Positions 6,731-15,723 of a stretch of DNA of 64,000 nt are shown piece after piece. Position 1 is the stretch's first letter, and the number at the start of each line of letters is the position of its first letter. The translations under genes and the position numbers were made by a program. The notes under the pieces are model-generated. The model did not search any database, had not been told where the DNA came from, and saw nothing but the letters and a program-made list of their open reading frames with translations. This stretch comes from a virus: IMG/VR virus record IMGVR_UViG_3300030117_004654, positions 9,373 to 73,372 of that record; one strand, written 5' to 3'.

Positions 6731-9289
6731 CTAATCGAGGCTTGAAAAGGACAAATCTTTATTCTTATCTTCCCTAATATCCCAAATACCATCATCTGAT
6801 TTAGGTTCAACAGGTTCTTTAACAAAACTCGAAAATGCAATCCATTGTTTTTGGTTTTTTAATGGAACAACTCTTAAATGTAGTTTTGTATCAAACTTTT
6901 TACCTTTTAAAATATATTCGTGATAACCATGCCTTTGCACACCTAACTCAACATCCCCTTCATCAATAAGTTTTTCTTTTGAAACTGTTCTTTGAACTTG
7001 GGCAGGATATTTACCTGCTTTACCAAATAAATCAAAAACATTATCATCTGAATCTATTTGAATTTCCCAACCAAACTTAACATCATCTAAAAGGAAAGTT
7101 AAAGATAAGTTTTCATCTTCTCTTTTGTATAATTTAAACTTACCATTTCTGTAATTATCTGGGGTTTTATACTCATTTTTTTCTAACATATTATCATTAG
7201 CCGCAAATTTGTTTTCACCTAAATATGTAATATCTATTGCCACATTTTTAAGATAACGTTTTAATGCTGCATCATTATTTTTAAACCCTTCATCATAATT
7301 TTCTTTAACTTTTTTATTTCCATTAATGTGGTCAATAATTTCAGAAAAAGTTTTTGGTCCCTCTTCTTCTAAGAAATTTTTTATACTAACCCTTACAAAT
7401 GCTTTTTTTTCTTTGTATATTTCTTCAACTTGATTCTTCCAAATGTCAATATCTAATATCGCATTTTTAGTCATTAAATTATTATCTTTAAATCCATAAA
7501 TAGTAAACCCATCTAAATCTTCTTTAAGAATTACTTCAGTTTCACCATGAATTTCATCAGTAATAATGATTGCTTTTTCTAAAGCCCTTGCTTTGTATTC
7601 CTTTTTAGTATTTTCCCCAGATAAAAGTTGTAATGTAATTAATTTATCTGGCAAGTCTACTTCAGGAATTTCTACAATTTTAGCAGTATAAATTCTATAT
7701 TGTCCTTTAGAATTCTTTTTTACTTCATCAACTTTTACTCTAACAATAGAACCGACTTTAACATCTACTTTAGTGTTGAGTGCTTTTCCAACATTTAAAT
7801 AATATCTATCATTAATTTTTTCTGATTCTAGTTTTCTTGCTTCTTGTAAAGTAATAGGCCCAGCACCTAAAGTATAGGTATTCATATTAGATTTAGTAGA
7901 TTTCTTATCTAAAACTATTAAGTCTAAGTCTACGAACTTTTTCCATTTAATCCACTTTGGATTTTTTCTTGCACCTTTAATGTAAGTGGACTCAATATCT
8001 TTAATTACCACACCTTCAGCACTAGGGATTTTCATAATCTCCTTTGAGTAAGTTTCAACATCTTTTAAACTATCAGCAATACGAGTATCTTTTTTAGATG
8101 GGAAGGCTAATATTTCATCTGAATGAATAGAATAATTTTGGAATAATATTTGAATTCTTTCTTTAAGAGGCTCACCTGATAAATCTCTATCATTATGTCG
8201 CATAATATCAAAAACGTGTATTTTCAATTCGCCTTCAGTTTCTTTATCCTTGAATACATGAGCAACAACTTGCGCTCTATGTAGAGGAGTATCTTTATCA
8301 AAAAGCATTAATTCGGCGTCTAAAATACATTCTCCGAATTTTTTTTCTTTAAGAATTTTAACCTGTTTAGGACACTTATCTGTAATATCTTTACCATTGT
8401 AAGAATAGATTTTAACTTCATTATCAATTTTATGTAATTGGATTCTCATTCCATCATATTTTTCTTGAACAACCCATTCTCCTGTAAACCCTCTAAGTTC
8501 TTCGATATCAGCAATATCAAAGATTCTATACATAGGTTTATTGGGTGTTAAAAAATCTATTTCTGATTTTTCTTCACTATCCTCATCCTTTTCTTCCTTT
8601 AAAAGTTCAACACCAAGTAACTGTTTCCAATCAGACTTTGAGTAATGTTTTGAATATAATTGTTCCAATAACTTCATAGAACCATTAACTTTATCTTTAA
8701 CCCCTTGTGTATTTTTATCATCACCATAATGCTCAATAATATAGGAGGGTATGTCCTTGAAGTGTAGGTCAAGACCCCTATACCCATCGGTGATTTCGTC
8801 ACCCTTTGGCAACACATTTTCCCAAACTTCAATTGGAAGCGCGTTTTTGTCATCTCTGATAGCCCAATGAATAAATAGAGCAAGTAAGTTCTTATCTTCT
8901 AATAAAGACTCTAATACTTTAGTTTTAAACTTTTTACTAAATGGGTCTTTTACATTTTCTGAATCATATCTTAATTCTTTCATCGCTCTATAAATATTTG
9001 AAGCAGAATTTGATTCAGGGTCACTTGCCTCATCTATTAACAAATCATCCTCATTTAAGACTTCTTTCAAATCTGAGGCTAAAGCATCAATATCATTATA
9101 TGCTGCTTTTAATTTATCAACTATTTTTTTCCAATCCTTAGAATACTCTTTAGGGTCTTGCCGAGCAGAAAGATATGCTGCTCTAGTTTCCTCAAAAAGG
9201 GAAACAATTTGCCGAGAAAGAGGATTAGTCTCCTTCTCAAATACAAGACCACTTTCTGCCAAATAATCACCCTTGGGTAAACATATCAA
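6731..9289 (-). CDS. ATP-dependent DNA ligase domain inside a large virion-block protein
   Basis: 852 residues. A nucleotidyltransferase core lies at about 270-470: motif I EKYDGMR with the adenylated Lys277, CILDAELMLFD, HVFDIMRHNDRDLSG, EGVVIKD and a motif V WIKWKK. An OB-like region follows to about 560 (SIVRVKVDEVKKNSKGQYRI). The 270-residue N-terminal part is helical and unlike ligase DNA-binding domains; residues 90-180 look like an uncharacterised phage domain. The C-terminal 130 residues (VQRHGYHEYILKGKKFDTKLHLRV split by a KF turn) may resemble the LigD-type phosphoesterase fold, an uncertain call. A second, conventional ligase is encoded at 56689-58218. The location between portal and protease suggests a packaged or head-associated enzyme. 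The start overlaps the gene at 9267-9746. Confidence 0.75.
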   Translation of the reverse strand: MICLPKGDYLAESGLVFEKETNPLSRQIVSLFEETRAAYLSARQDPKEYSKDWKKIVDKLKAAYNDIDALASDLKEVLNEDDLLIDEASDPESNSASNIYRAMKELRYDSENVKDPFSKKFKTKVLESLLEDKNLLALFIHWAIRDDKNALPIEVWENVLPKGDEITDGYRGLDLHFKDIPSYIIEHYGDDKNTQGVKDKVNGSMKLLEQLYSKHYSKSDWKQLLGVELLKEEKDEDSEEKSEIDFLTPNKPMYRIFDIADIEELRGFTGEWVVQEKYDGMRIQLHKIDNEVKIYSYNGKDITDKCPKQVKILKEKKFGECILDAELMLFDKDTPLHRAQVVAHVFKDKETEGELKIHVFDIMRHNDRDLSGEPLKERIQILFQNYSIHSDEILAFPSKKDTRIADSLKDVETYSKEIMKIPSAEGVVIKDIESTYIKGARKNPKWIKWKKFVDLDLIVLDKKSTKSNMNTYTLGAGPITLQEARKLESEKINDRYYLNVGKALNTKVDVKVGSIVRVKVDEVKKNSKGQYRIYTAKIVEIPEVDLPDKLITLQLLSGENTKKEYKARALEKAIIITDEIHGETEVILKEDLDGFTIYGFKDNNLMTKNAILDIDIWKNQVEEIYKEKKAFVRVSIKNFLEEEGPKTFSEIIDHINGNKKVKENYDEGFKNNDAALKRYLKNVAIDITYLGENKFAANDNMLEKNEYKTPDNYRNGKFKLYKREDENLSLTFLLDDVKFGWEIQIDSDDNVFDLFGKAGKYPAQVQRTVSKEKLIDEGDVELGVQRHGYHEYILKGKKFDTKLHLRVVPLKNQKQWIAFSSFVKEPVEPKSDDGIWDIREDKNKDLSFSSLD

Positions 9290-9746
9290 GAACTTGTCTA
9301 AGTCTATCCTGATTAATAGGCGTTTGTGCTAATTCATGCTCTAGCATTTTAACATTAACAGGGTTAAACATATTGGGTTTCGTCTTAGATTCTTCTAAAA
9401 GCATTCTTGCTCTAGTTTCTTCATCCATACCTTCTTGCTTTAAAAAACTTTTAAATTCTTCCAACTTTTGTCGGGTAGCCTTTAAAGTAGCATCAGTTAG
9501 ATAAATACTTTCATCTGCGCCTTTTCCACCATCCATAGATGTTGTGCGACTCAATGTTTTAGGTGCTTTTACATTCTCAGGTTTCGGTGTTTTAACTTTA
9601 ACTTCTTCTCCACCAGCAGGTTCACAATTATGTTCTTCTGTTGCAGATTCAACCTGAAGCATACTTTCTTCTTCTCCGCTACTTAAATTATTATAAGCAT
9701 CTACTTTAATTTCTTCTAATTTTTTCATTATTTCTTCGTATTTCAT
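9267..9746 (-). CDS. hypothetical head-module protein
   Basis: 159 residues, with a helical N-terminus starting MKYEEIMKKLEEIK, a low-complexity Pro/Lys/Glu linker (VKVKTPKPENVKAPKTL), then a helical C-terminal half (LKATRQKLEEFKSFLKQEG, ARMLLEESKTKPN). The gene overlaps both neighbours by 4 and 23 bases, indicating translational coupling with the coiled-coil gene at 9743-9988 and the ligase-containing gene. It may be an assembly or core protein. No family is recognised and the canonical tag is absent. Confidence 0.65.
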   Translation of the reverse strand: MKYEEIMKKLEEIKVDAYNNLSSGEEESMLQVESATEEHNCEPAGGEEVKVKTPKPENVKAPKTLSRTTSMDGGKGADESIYLTDATLKATRQKLEEFKSFLKQEGMDEETRARMLLEESKTKPNMFNPVNVKMLEHELAQTPINQDRLRQVLDMFTQG

Positions 9747-9988
9747 AGACTTCCCTCCAATTTGGCAACCATAGCATTTATGTCATCCCAACTCATTTTA
9801 GCAATTGTTTCTGAACTTGGTACTCCTGATGCTACTTGCATTTTTGGTCTTGGTGTTTCTGCTTTAACAAAGCCTGATTTCATTAATATGTTTTCATTAT
9901 CAAACACCGTTTCTTCTAACTTGCTTACTTTCTCCACTAATAATTTAAGAATTTCTAGTGTTTCATTTTTTACTTCTTCTTCTGTCAT
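9743..9988 (-). CDS. scaffold-like coiled-coil protein with C-terminal MSWDDI motif
   Basis: 81 residues. The N-terminal 35 residues form a coiled coil (LEILKLLVEKVSKLEETV); a Pro/Gln linker follows. The last 25 residues (PSSETIAK, then MSWDDI, then a KLEGSL end) match the end of the scaffold (PTYEEISK, then MDWNDI, then a RLEEKF end). The shared C-terminus implies both bind the same partner, plausibly the inner face of the capsid protein as in other scaffolds. M-S-W-D-D-I also resembles the first six residues of the WxDILK tag. Overlaps neighbours by ATGA at each end. Confidence 0.7.
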   Translation of the reverse strand: MTEEEVKNETLEILKLLVEKVSKLEETVFDNENILMKSGFVKAETPRPKMQVASGVPSSETIAKMSWDDINAMVAKLEGSL

Positions 9989-10320
9989 TTTTTTCTCAAC
10001 CCCTTGCTTTTAGGATAGACAATCTCACGCAATTGTCTATACGACTCTTCATAATCCTTTCTAAGTTTTGCAGCAGTAGCAATAATATCTAAGTTTTTTT
10101 CAGAAATAGTTTTCATTCGCTTATTCATTTTTTTATCAGACTTAATTAATTCTAAATCTTTCATTAAATCTACAAGTTCACCTAATTTAGTAAAATCTTG
10201 ACCAAAATACTCAGATGGTTCTGCTGCTTGCAGCACCTTCTTCAAATGCTTTCTTTCTTTGTTAGATAGTGAACTTAAAATGTCACTATCAGTTTTAATT
10301 ACATCAAACCATTCATTCAT
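9985..10320 (-). CDS. WxDILK-tagged helical protein
   Basis: 111 residues, starting M-N-E-W-F-D-V-I-K-T-D, a tag variant with Trp at position 4. The rest is predicted all-helical and highly charged (SNKERKHLKKVLQAAEPSEY, LRKDYEESYRQLREIV), ending in a basic GLRKK tail. It overlaps 10317-13097 and 9743-9988 by four bases each. A core or internal head protein is plausible. No homology recognised. Confidence 0.68.
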   Translation of the reverse strand: MNEWFDVIKTDSDILSSLSNKERKHLKKVLQAAEPSEYFGQDFTKLGELVDLMKDLELIKSDKKMNKRMKTISEKNLDIIATAAKLRKDYEESYRQLREIVYPKSKGLRKK

Positions 10321-13097
10321 ATTAAATCATCCTCTTCTGATTGTGATTCCCAATATTCCGCATCAATTCTATCCCTTTCTTCTTGCTCTAATCTTTCTGC
10401 TTCTTGTTCTTCATATTCTTCACTAGTAATATCACCAAATTGTTCTCTCTCTTCTTCACTTAATTCTGTTAAAGAACCTCTTTCACGACCTTCTAACATT
10501 TCTTCAGTTTCTCTTTCACCAACATCAGTTTCATCATATTCTTCATCTAATTCTCTAATATCATCCTCTATTAATTCTTCTAATTCTTGGCTAACTTTTT
10601 TACTATTCCAACTAAATATCATATCTTTTGCATCAACTTTTTGACCCATAATTAATCTATTTATTACAACTTTTCTTTTAGCAAGATTGCCTTCATAATC
10701 TTCTTTAGATTGTCTTTTTTCTCTAACAGGTAATGGTAAATGTGCATCAATATAAGCCTTTAATTTATCATTAACATTATTATATCCTTTACTATATTCA
10801 TTTGACCATTCTTCATTACTAGAATTAGAAATAACCTCATTAGCATAATTACTTAATTCATCTAATACTTCTTGCATTTGACGCTTTGCTCTATTTGGTA
10901 ATTGAGATTGTTGTTTTATATCTTTAGAACTTAAAGGTACTTGTAAAAACTCTTTTAATGAATCTCTAATTTTATCTAGTCTATCTTTATCTGCAGAATT
11001 AATTTTATCTTCTATATCATCTTCCATAATAGAATCTAATTGTCTAAAAGTTCTTTCAAAATTACCAATTATAGTTTGTCTATTTTCTATATTTTCAACT
11101 TGTTCAGGCAAAGCATCCATATAAGTTTTTAACTTCTCCATAAGAACCTTAGCCCTTTTTACATTATCTACTTCAATTGGTTCTTCAGGCTGTTCTTCTC
11201 CTGTTAAATAAGGATTTAATTCTGCATACAAGTTTCCAATACTTTCTTGAAGGAAATCAGTAAAGTCAGTTTCTTGCTCACCACCTTCTCTTAGATGCCA
11301 ATAATCTCTAATTACTTCATATAAAGTTGTTCTACCTTTAATAGAATCATTTAAAATTTCTTTAATTGGTGATAACATATCTTCTGATAAAAGCCCTGCA
11401 TATTTGTATTGGCCTGTATCATATTTTTCATTAATTTCTAAAATTTTCTGTTCTTTATCTTCTTCACTAATATCACTAACTTTAACTTCAGAAATTTCTG
11501 CTTCCCTTTTATTTTCAGAAGCACTTGTAGTTTTTTCGGGTAGGATACCTCTTGATAATTTTTCTAAATCCCATATCTCTAAATCACTTTTACCTAATTG
11601 TCCAAGATAATTTAAGAATGCTTTAGGTAACTGTTCATCCATATCCCAACGCTTTAATATATTTCTCATTTTAGTAAATGTTTGCACAAGATTAGATACT
11701 GCTTCTTTACCACGCTTTTCACCTGAACGCGTCATTTTTAATTCTTGTTTTCTTTCTCTAACCTTTTCAGCATCTAATTCCTTATCAATAGCAACTAAAA
11801 TTCTTCTATGTATTTGAGGATTCTCATTAATTAAAAGAGGAGGTGCATTTTCAATAATTTTTTTAAGCCCTTGTAAGTTTTGGATTCTAATTTTAGCGGG
11901 GGCTAAATCTACACTTTTTTGTCCTCCACTTGTATATCTTACTCTACCCATACCATGAGGGTCTTGCCATTTTTTAGCACGATAAGGTTGAATATCTGCT
12001 ACTCCTTTAAATCCTTTTTTAGTTCTTTCATTAAGAAATACAGATAAATCTTCGATAAATTTATCTTTTCTTGCTTGGGTTCTCATTGTCTTAGATGTAT
12101 CAGCAACATCTTGTGCAAATAATTTACTTTTCCAACCAATATTTGATGGAAATTTAGATTTGGATGGTAAGGGGGAATCTTTAGTTTCTTCTGCTTCTCT
12201 TTCTTTTTTCCTTTGCTGAATCGCTTCTCTAGTTCTAGAAATAGTTTCTTTAGGTAAATCAGATTCAATAGGTCTTTCCTTTTTCATTCTTCTTTCTATT
12301 CCCTTTTTTCCACGGTAAATTCTACTGTTTAACTCAGAAACATCCTCGTATTTAACTCCAGAATCAGGTTTAGTAATAAAAAGTTTCTCTTTCATATTTT
12401 TATATTTTCCATCAATAGCAAAAAATTCTCTACGATATTGTGCGCTTGATATGGTTCCTTGTTGCCTAGATTGATTCAATTTATCTACTTCTTCTTTTTC
12501 TTGAGAAATTATTTTATCTAATTCTTTAGAAGAAGGTAAATTAAAAACCTTTCTTTGGTTTTCTTTAATTAAATCGCGTTTAGTTTCTAGCAACTCAACC
12601 CCAATTTGTAATATTTTAATTTCTTGTTCTTTTGTAAAACCTGAACGGTCACTAAAATCTTCAACATCTATTTCAGATAATTTACCTGACATTTCTGTTC
12701 CTGTAATATCTTGAACAATATCCCTATATTTATTTTTTAAAGATTCTAAATCTTTATTCCAATCCTTGAGGCTACGATTTAATTGCCTTAATTCTTTTTT
12801 ATATCTAGGTAAAGATTCATTTACAGGGGTATCATCATCTCTTGATAAAATTTCTATCATTTTACTTTTATCTTTAATGTTTTCTTCAATCTCTTCAATG
12901 ATGTAAGAAACTTCTTTAAATTCTTCTAATAAATTGGCATCTTCCTCTCCAAGTTCTTCCGACATTAAACGTTCAGTTTCTTCTTCGATTGCCCTAATTG
13001 GCATTTTTAGAATTTGATTTAGATAAATCTCAGACATAATAAATGGGTCATTAGACCCCATCAAATATGCCTTAAGTAAGGTTTCCATACTTACCAC
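10317..13097 (-). CDS. very large charged coiled-coil protein
   Basis: 926 residues, mostly helical and Lys/Glu/Arg-rich, with several long coiled coils and Pro/Ser linkers; the C-terminus is strongly acidic (EEQEAERLEQEERDRID). Residues 4-10 (METLLKA) resemble the xLLK sites seen in the capsid and scaffold proteins, but Trp is missing. A small globular island at about 375-410 (GVADIQPYRAKKWQDPHGMG) shows conserved-looking aromatic residues. It lies between portal-associated genes and the protease, where head core or internal proteins are typical. The start codon choice (13097 or the ATG at 13088) is uncertain. Confidence 0.65.
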   Translation of the reverse strand: MVSMETLLKAYLMGSNDPFIMSEIYLNQILKMPIRAIEEETERLMSEELGEEDANLLEEFKEVSYIIEEIEENIKDKSKMIEILSRDDDTPVNESLPRYKKELRQLNRSLKDWNKDLESLKNKYRDIVQDITGTEMSGKLSEIDVEDFSDRSGFTKEQEIKILQIGVELLETKRDLIKENQRKVFNLPSSKELDKIISQEKEEVDKLNQSRQQGTISSAQYRREFFAIDGKYKNMKEKLFITKPDSGVKYEDVSELNSRIYRGKKGIERRMKKERPIESDLPKETISRTREAIQQRKKEREAEETKDSPLPSKSKFPSNIGWKSKLFAQDVADTSKTMRTQARKDKFIEDLSVFLNERTKKGFKGVADIQPYRAKKWQDPHGMGRVRYTSGGQKSVDLAPAKIRIQNLQGLKKIIENAPPLLINENPQIHRRILVAIDKELDAEKVRERKQELKMTRSGEKRGKEAVSNLVQTFTKMRNILKRWDMDEQLPKAFLNYLGQLGKSDLEIWDLEKLSRGILPEKTTSASENKREAEISEVKVSDISEEDKEQKILEINEKYDTGQYKYAGLLSEDMLSPIKEILNDSIKGRTTLYEVIRDYWHLREGGEQETDFTDFLQESIGNLYAELNPYLTGEEQPEEPIEVDNVKRAKVLMEKLKTYMDALPEQVENIENRQTIIGNFERTFRQLDSIMEDDIEDKINSADKDRLDKIRDSLKEFLQVPLSSKDIKQQSQLPNRAKRQMQEVLDELSNYANEVISNSSNEEWSNEYSKGYNNVNDKLKAYIDAHLPLPVREKRQSKEDYEGNLAKRKVVINRLIMGQKVDAKDMIFSWNSKKVSQELEELIEDDIRELDEEYDETDVGERETEEMLEGRERGSLTELSEEEREQFGDITSEEYEEQEAERLEQEERDRIDAEYWESQSEEDDLI

Positions 13098-13303
13098 TTA
13101 TTTTCTGTTCTCTTTTGTTTCTTAGGTAAACCAATAAAATTAGGAATATCAGCAGAATTAGGTGCAGGGCGTTTTTTTTCAGGAAGCCCAACAGGTGCTA
13201 AATTCTTAATAACAGGTTGCTTTGCCCTTTCAGACATAGCAAGTGCTTTTTCTGCCGCTTGTAATTCTCTTCTTATTTTTGTTATTTCATCTCTTGTTGT
13301 CAT
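13091..13303 (-). CDS. small basic hypothetical protein
   Basis: 70 residues: an N-terminal helix (DEITKIRRELQAAEKALAMS) followed by a Pro/Lys-rich unstructured tail with two similar pieces, GLPEKKRPAPN and GLPKKQKRTEN. It overlaps the start of the 926-residue gene and abuts the tagged gene at 13305-13661. Lacks the tag. Possibly an adaptor in head assembly; function unknown. Confidence 0.55.
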   Translation of the reverse strand: MTTRDEITKIRRELQAAEKALAMSERAKQPVIKNLAPVGLPEKKRPAPNSADIPNFIGLPKKQKRTENKW

Positions 13304-13304
13304 T

Positions 13305-13661
13305 TTATCCCTCCGTAGGAAATGCTTCTTTTAATTTTTGTTTTGCTTGAATAGCCAGATTTTTTTGATTAACAGGGTCAATTGAAGCATTAGCCAATAT
13401 AGATAATGCTTGAACTAATTGCCTCTTTTTTGGACCTCTTGGTGATTGAACCATTAACGACCTAGTGTTTCTCCAAGTTTCTCCAACATCTGAATCATCT
13501 GCACCTGAATCACTTGAACCTGAATCTACAACATCTTGTTGAGCAGTAACATTGACTTTATTATCATCAATTATTTGAGAATCAGGTTTAATCATTCCTG
13601 AAGGATTTTGAATAAATCTGGTATCAAGTTGCATTTGAGTCTTAAGAAGATTAAACCACAT
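13305..13661 (-). CDS. WxDILK-tagged protein next to portal
   Basis: 118 residues, starting M-W-F-N-L-L-K-T. A polar, low-complexity Asp/Ser stretch (DVVDSGSSDSGADDSDVGE) separates the tag from a helical C-terminal part (KKRQLVQALSILANASIDP and KNLAIQAKQKLKEAFP). It lies just downstream of the portal gene, preceded by GGTGATATT. Possibly packaged or part of the prohead core; no family recognised. Confidence 0.68.
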   Translation of the reverse strand: MWFNLLKTQMQLDTRFIQNPSGMIKPDSQIIDDNKVNVTAQQDVVDSGSSDSGADDSDVGETWRNTRSLMVQSPRGPKKRQLVQALSILANASIDPVNQKNLAIQAKQKLKEAFPTEG

Positions 13662-13665
13662 AATA

Positions 13666-15294
13666 TCACCTTGTTTCTGTTCTTCTATCTACATTGTTAT
13701 TTGCCGCTTCTTCTGGTAATCCGGTATTTCTATTCGGTGGCCCCACACTCATGCTAGGTTTGTTTCTATTTGAACCCCCACCTTCAGGAGAATCTTTTCC
13801 TCCCGTTAACGCTTGTTCTTGTAATTGTCCTAATTGTGACGCATCTACATTTGTTCCCGCGTATGGGTCATTTTCTACTTTTTCGTCAGGTGCATCAGGT
13901 TTAGGTGAATCAGGTTGTTCTTTCTTAAATGTAAATTCTCCATCCTCATTCATATCTACAATGAATCCTAGATTTTTAATTGAAGCGGCGATATTAACTT
14001 CTATTTCTCTCTTTCGCATTACAGCGATTTCATCTTCTTCCTCAGATGGTGGCAAAATTAATTTCCATTGTTTGATACCAAACTGCTCTGCTAACCAAGG
14101 AAATACATAAAGATTGTACACATTTTGTGCCATTTCTACTGCACGATTAGTAACAAGAATTTGCATACCTTCATTATTTAATCCACCACTTGCAGAATTA
14201 TCTGCCATAAAGATTTTACTCACACCATAGAAAGCCGCAATTCTATCTCGCAAATCTTCCTTAACTGCAACATAATCCATCTCTTTAAGCGAATCCATAA
14301 ACTTAATCCACTCAACAGAACCCTTCCCATTATCTGCTTCAATACCCATAACAGGAATAAAGTGTTTATCTTCTTCCATCTTTTCTTTAACTGCTCTCCA
14401 AAAAGTTCTCATAGATTCCATGTTTCTAGTCTGAACTGCAAGCAATCCTTTAGGCATACGACTCTTGGTATAAGATGTATTAACATAATTCTCCATAGCA
14501 ATTAAAGTAGTAATGTGATTAAATAATGTCATTACAGGTGATTGACCATATAATCTAGATGGAGAATATTTACTAAAGTGTAAAACTTCACCCTCGATAA
14601 AATATTGTTCTTCACCATGCGCTCTATTAACATAATGAACAGGATAAAGAGTTTCACTAGTTTCAGGATGACATTCATGTGGGTTTTCAGAAATAAACCC
14701 TCTATCATTTAGAGCAGTAAAACCTTTTGTTCCTTTGTCTCCGACTTCATCAGAATAAATAGCCATTGTAACAGGGTCGCCTCTATAAATTTCTTTAATT
14801 CTATGCATGGCTATTTCGCCATTACCATCTAAATAATACTCCTTAACTAATACTAAATAAGCATCATCAATAATATTTAAATCATCTTCTAATTCTTTAA
14901 GAACATCAATGAATAATTGTTTAGAACTATTTACATAGCCACTAATAAAATTCTTAGCATATTCTAATTCTTTTTTACTAGGCTTAGTTAAATCTTTAGA
15001 TAAACACTGTGAGCATTGTTCAACAGGTTTTTCATGTTCGTGACCACAAGTTTTACATTTATTATCAAAAGTTTTTTTCCACTCATAACCTCTTCTAAAG
15101 ACTTCATTTTTTAGTTGAGTAGTACAAGTTCTAGTAATGACAGACTGTTTAGCAATATCATAAAGTAATGCTGTTGATAAAAATAACCCCTGCTCTCGCT
15201 CTTGTATTCCCATTTGAAATACTTTTCTATCTGCGGGTTTAGGAGTTTTCCTTCTCAATAGACTTCTAATAGAAAATCTTCTTTTTTCACTCAT
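13666..15294 (-). CDS. portal protein with zinc-ribbon insertion
   Basis: 542 residues. The order terminase, portal, protease, capsid, the size and the sequence support a portal: a wing/stem-like region with EVLHFSKYSPSRLYGQSPV, the spine helix YDIAKQSVITRTCTTQLKNE, the stem RDRIAAFYGVSKIFMA, and the crown helix with NRAVEMAQNVYNLYVFPWL. An insertion near residues 80-97 has four cysteines spaced CxxC-x10-CxxC, a probable zinc ribbon that is unusual for portals. The last 90 residues are Pro/Gly/Asn-rich and disordered. It lacks the tag, as expected for a vertex component. Start ATG overlaps the stop of the membrane protein at 15291. Confidence 0.82.
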   Translation of the reverse strand: MSEKRRFSIRSLLRRKTPKPADRKVFQMGIQEREQGLFLSTALLYDIAKQSVITRTCTTQLKNEVFRRGYEWKKTFDNKCKTCGHEHEKPVEQCSQCLSKDLTKPSKKELEYAKNFISGYVNSSKQLFIDVLKELEDDLNIIDDAYLVLVKEYYLDGNGEIAMHRIKEIYRGDPVTMAIYSDEVGDKGTKGFTALNDRGFISENPHECHPETSETLYPVHYVNRAHGEEQYFIEGEVLHFSKYSPSRLYGQSPVMTLFNHITTLIAMENYVNTSYTKSRMPKGLLAVQTRNMESMRTFWRAVKEKMEEDKHFIPVMGIEADNGKGSVEWIKFMDSLKEMDYVAVKEDLRDRIAAFYGVSKIFMADNSASGGLNNEGMQILVTNRAVEMAQNVYNLYVFPWLAEQFGIKQWKLILPPSEEEDEIAVMRKREIEVNIAASIKNLGFIVDMNEDGEFTFKKEQPDSPKPDAPDEKVENDPYAGTNVDASQLGQLQEQALTGGKDSPEGGGSNRNKPSMSVGPPNRNTGLPEEAANNNVDRRTETR

Positions 15295-15458
15295 TTATGA
15301 ATCCTCCTTAATAATTTATGACTTTTCCATAACTCTTCTGTTATTTCTTCGGCTTCAACTTCAACAACAAAATCAACAAGGTCATTTAGTGCTACCCAAA
15401 AATTATACCAAAAAATGGCAATCAAAATAATTAATGACGCTAACACAATTCCTAACAT
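15291..15458 (-). CDS. small single-pass membrane protein
   Basis: 55 residues: MLGIVLASLIILIAIFWYNF is one transmembrane helix, followed by an acidic amphipathic helix (DFVVEVEAEEITEELW) and a basic end (KLLRRIHK). An ATGA overlap joins it to the portal gene, and an AAGGAGG at its end serves as the portal ribosome site. The role is unknown; it may be a structural or lysis-related membrane peptide. Confidence 0.6.
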   Translation of the reverse strand: MLGIVLASLIILIAIFWYNFWVALNDLVDFVVEVEAEEITEELWKSHKLLRRIHK

Positions 15459-15460
15459 AA

Positions 15461-15721
15461 TTACCAATCCCTACAAGCCATGCATCTTGGTGAATTATTA
15501 CCGCTCTTACAAGTAGAGCATTTATGTCTTGCTCTAAAAGAACTTCTTCTTTTACCACTTCTTTTACCAGAAACCGTCACACCTTTTTGGCCCCAATGAA
15601 CACGCTTATGTCCACCTTTTCCATCCGAAACACATTTCATCCACTTTTTACCTTTAGAAGTAGATGAAGTTTTTTTAGTTGCTCTAGTGCATCTACCTGC
15701 TTTTAATGTATCAAACCACAT
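15461..15721 (-). CDS. WxDILK-tagged very basic Cys-rich protein
   Basis: 86 residues, beginning M-W-F-D-T-L-K-A. The body is strongly basic (Lys/Arg/Ser/Gly: KKTSSTSKGKKWMKC, GKRSGKRRSSFRARHKC). A C-terminal cysteine cluster CSTC...C..C ends in CRDW. The FRARHxC...CxxW ending recalls small basic proteins common in phage structural clusters. It is a good candidate for a DNA-binding protein packaged with the genome, by the tag plus charge; this is inference. Confidence 0.7.
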   Translation of the reverse strand: MWFDTLKAGRCTRATKKTSSTSKGKKWMKCVSDGKGGHKRVHWGQKGVTVSGKRSGKRRSSFRARHKCSTCKSGNNSPRCMACRDW

Positions 15722-15723
15722 AA

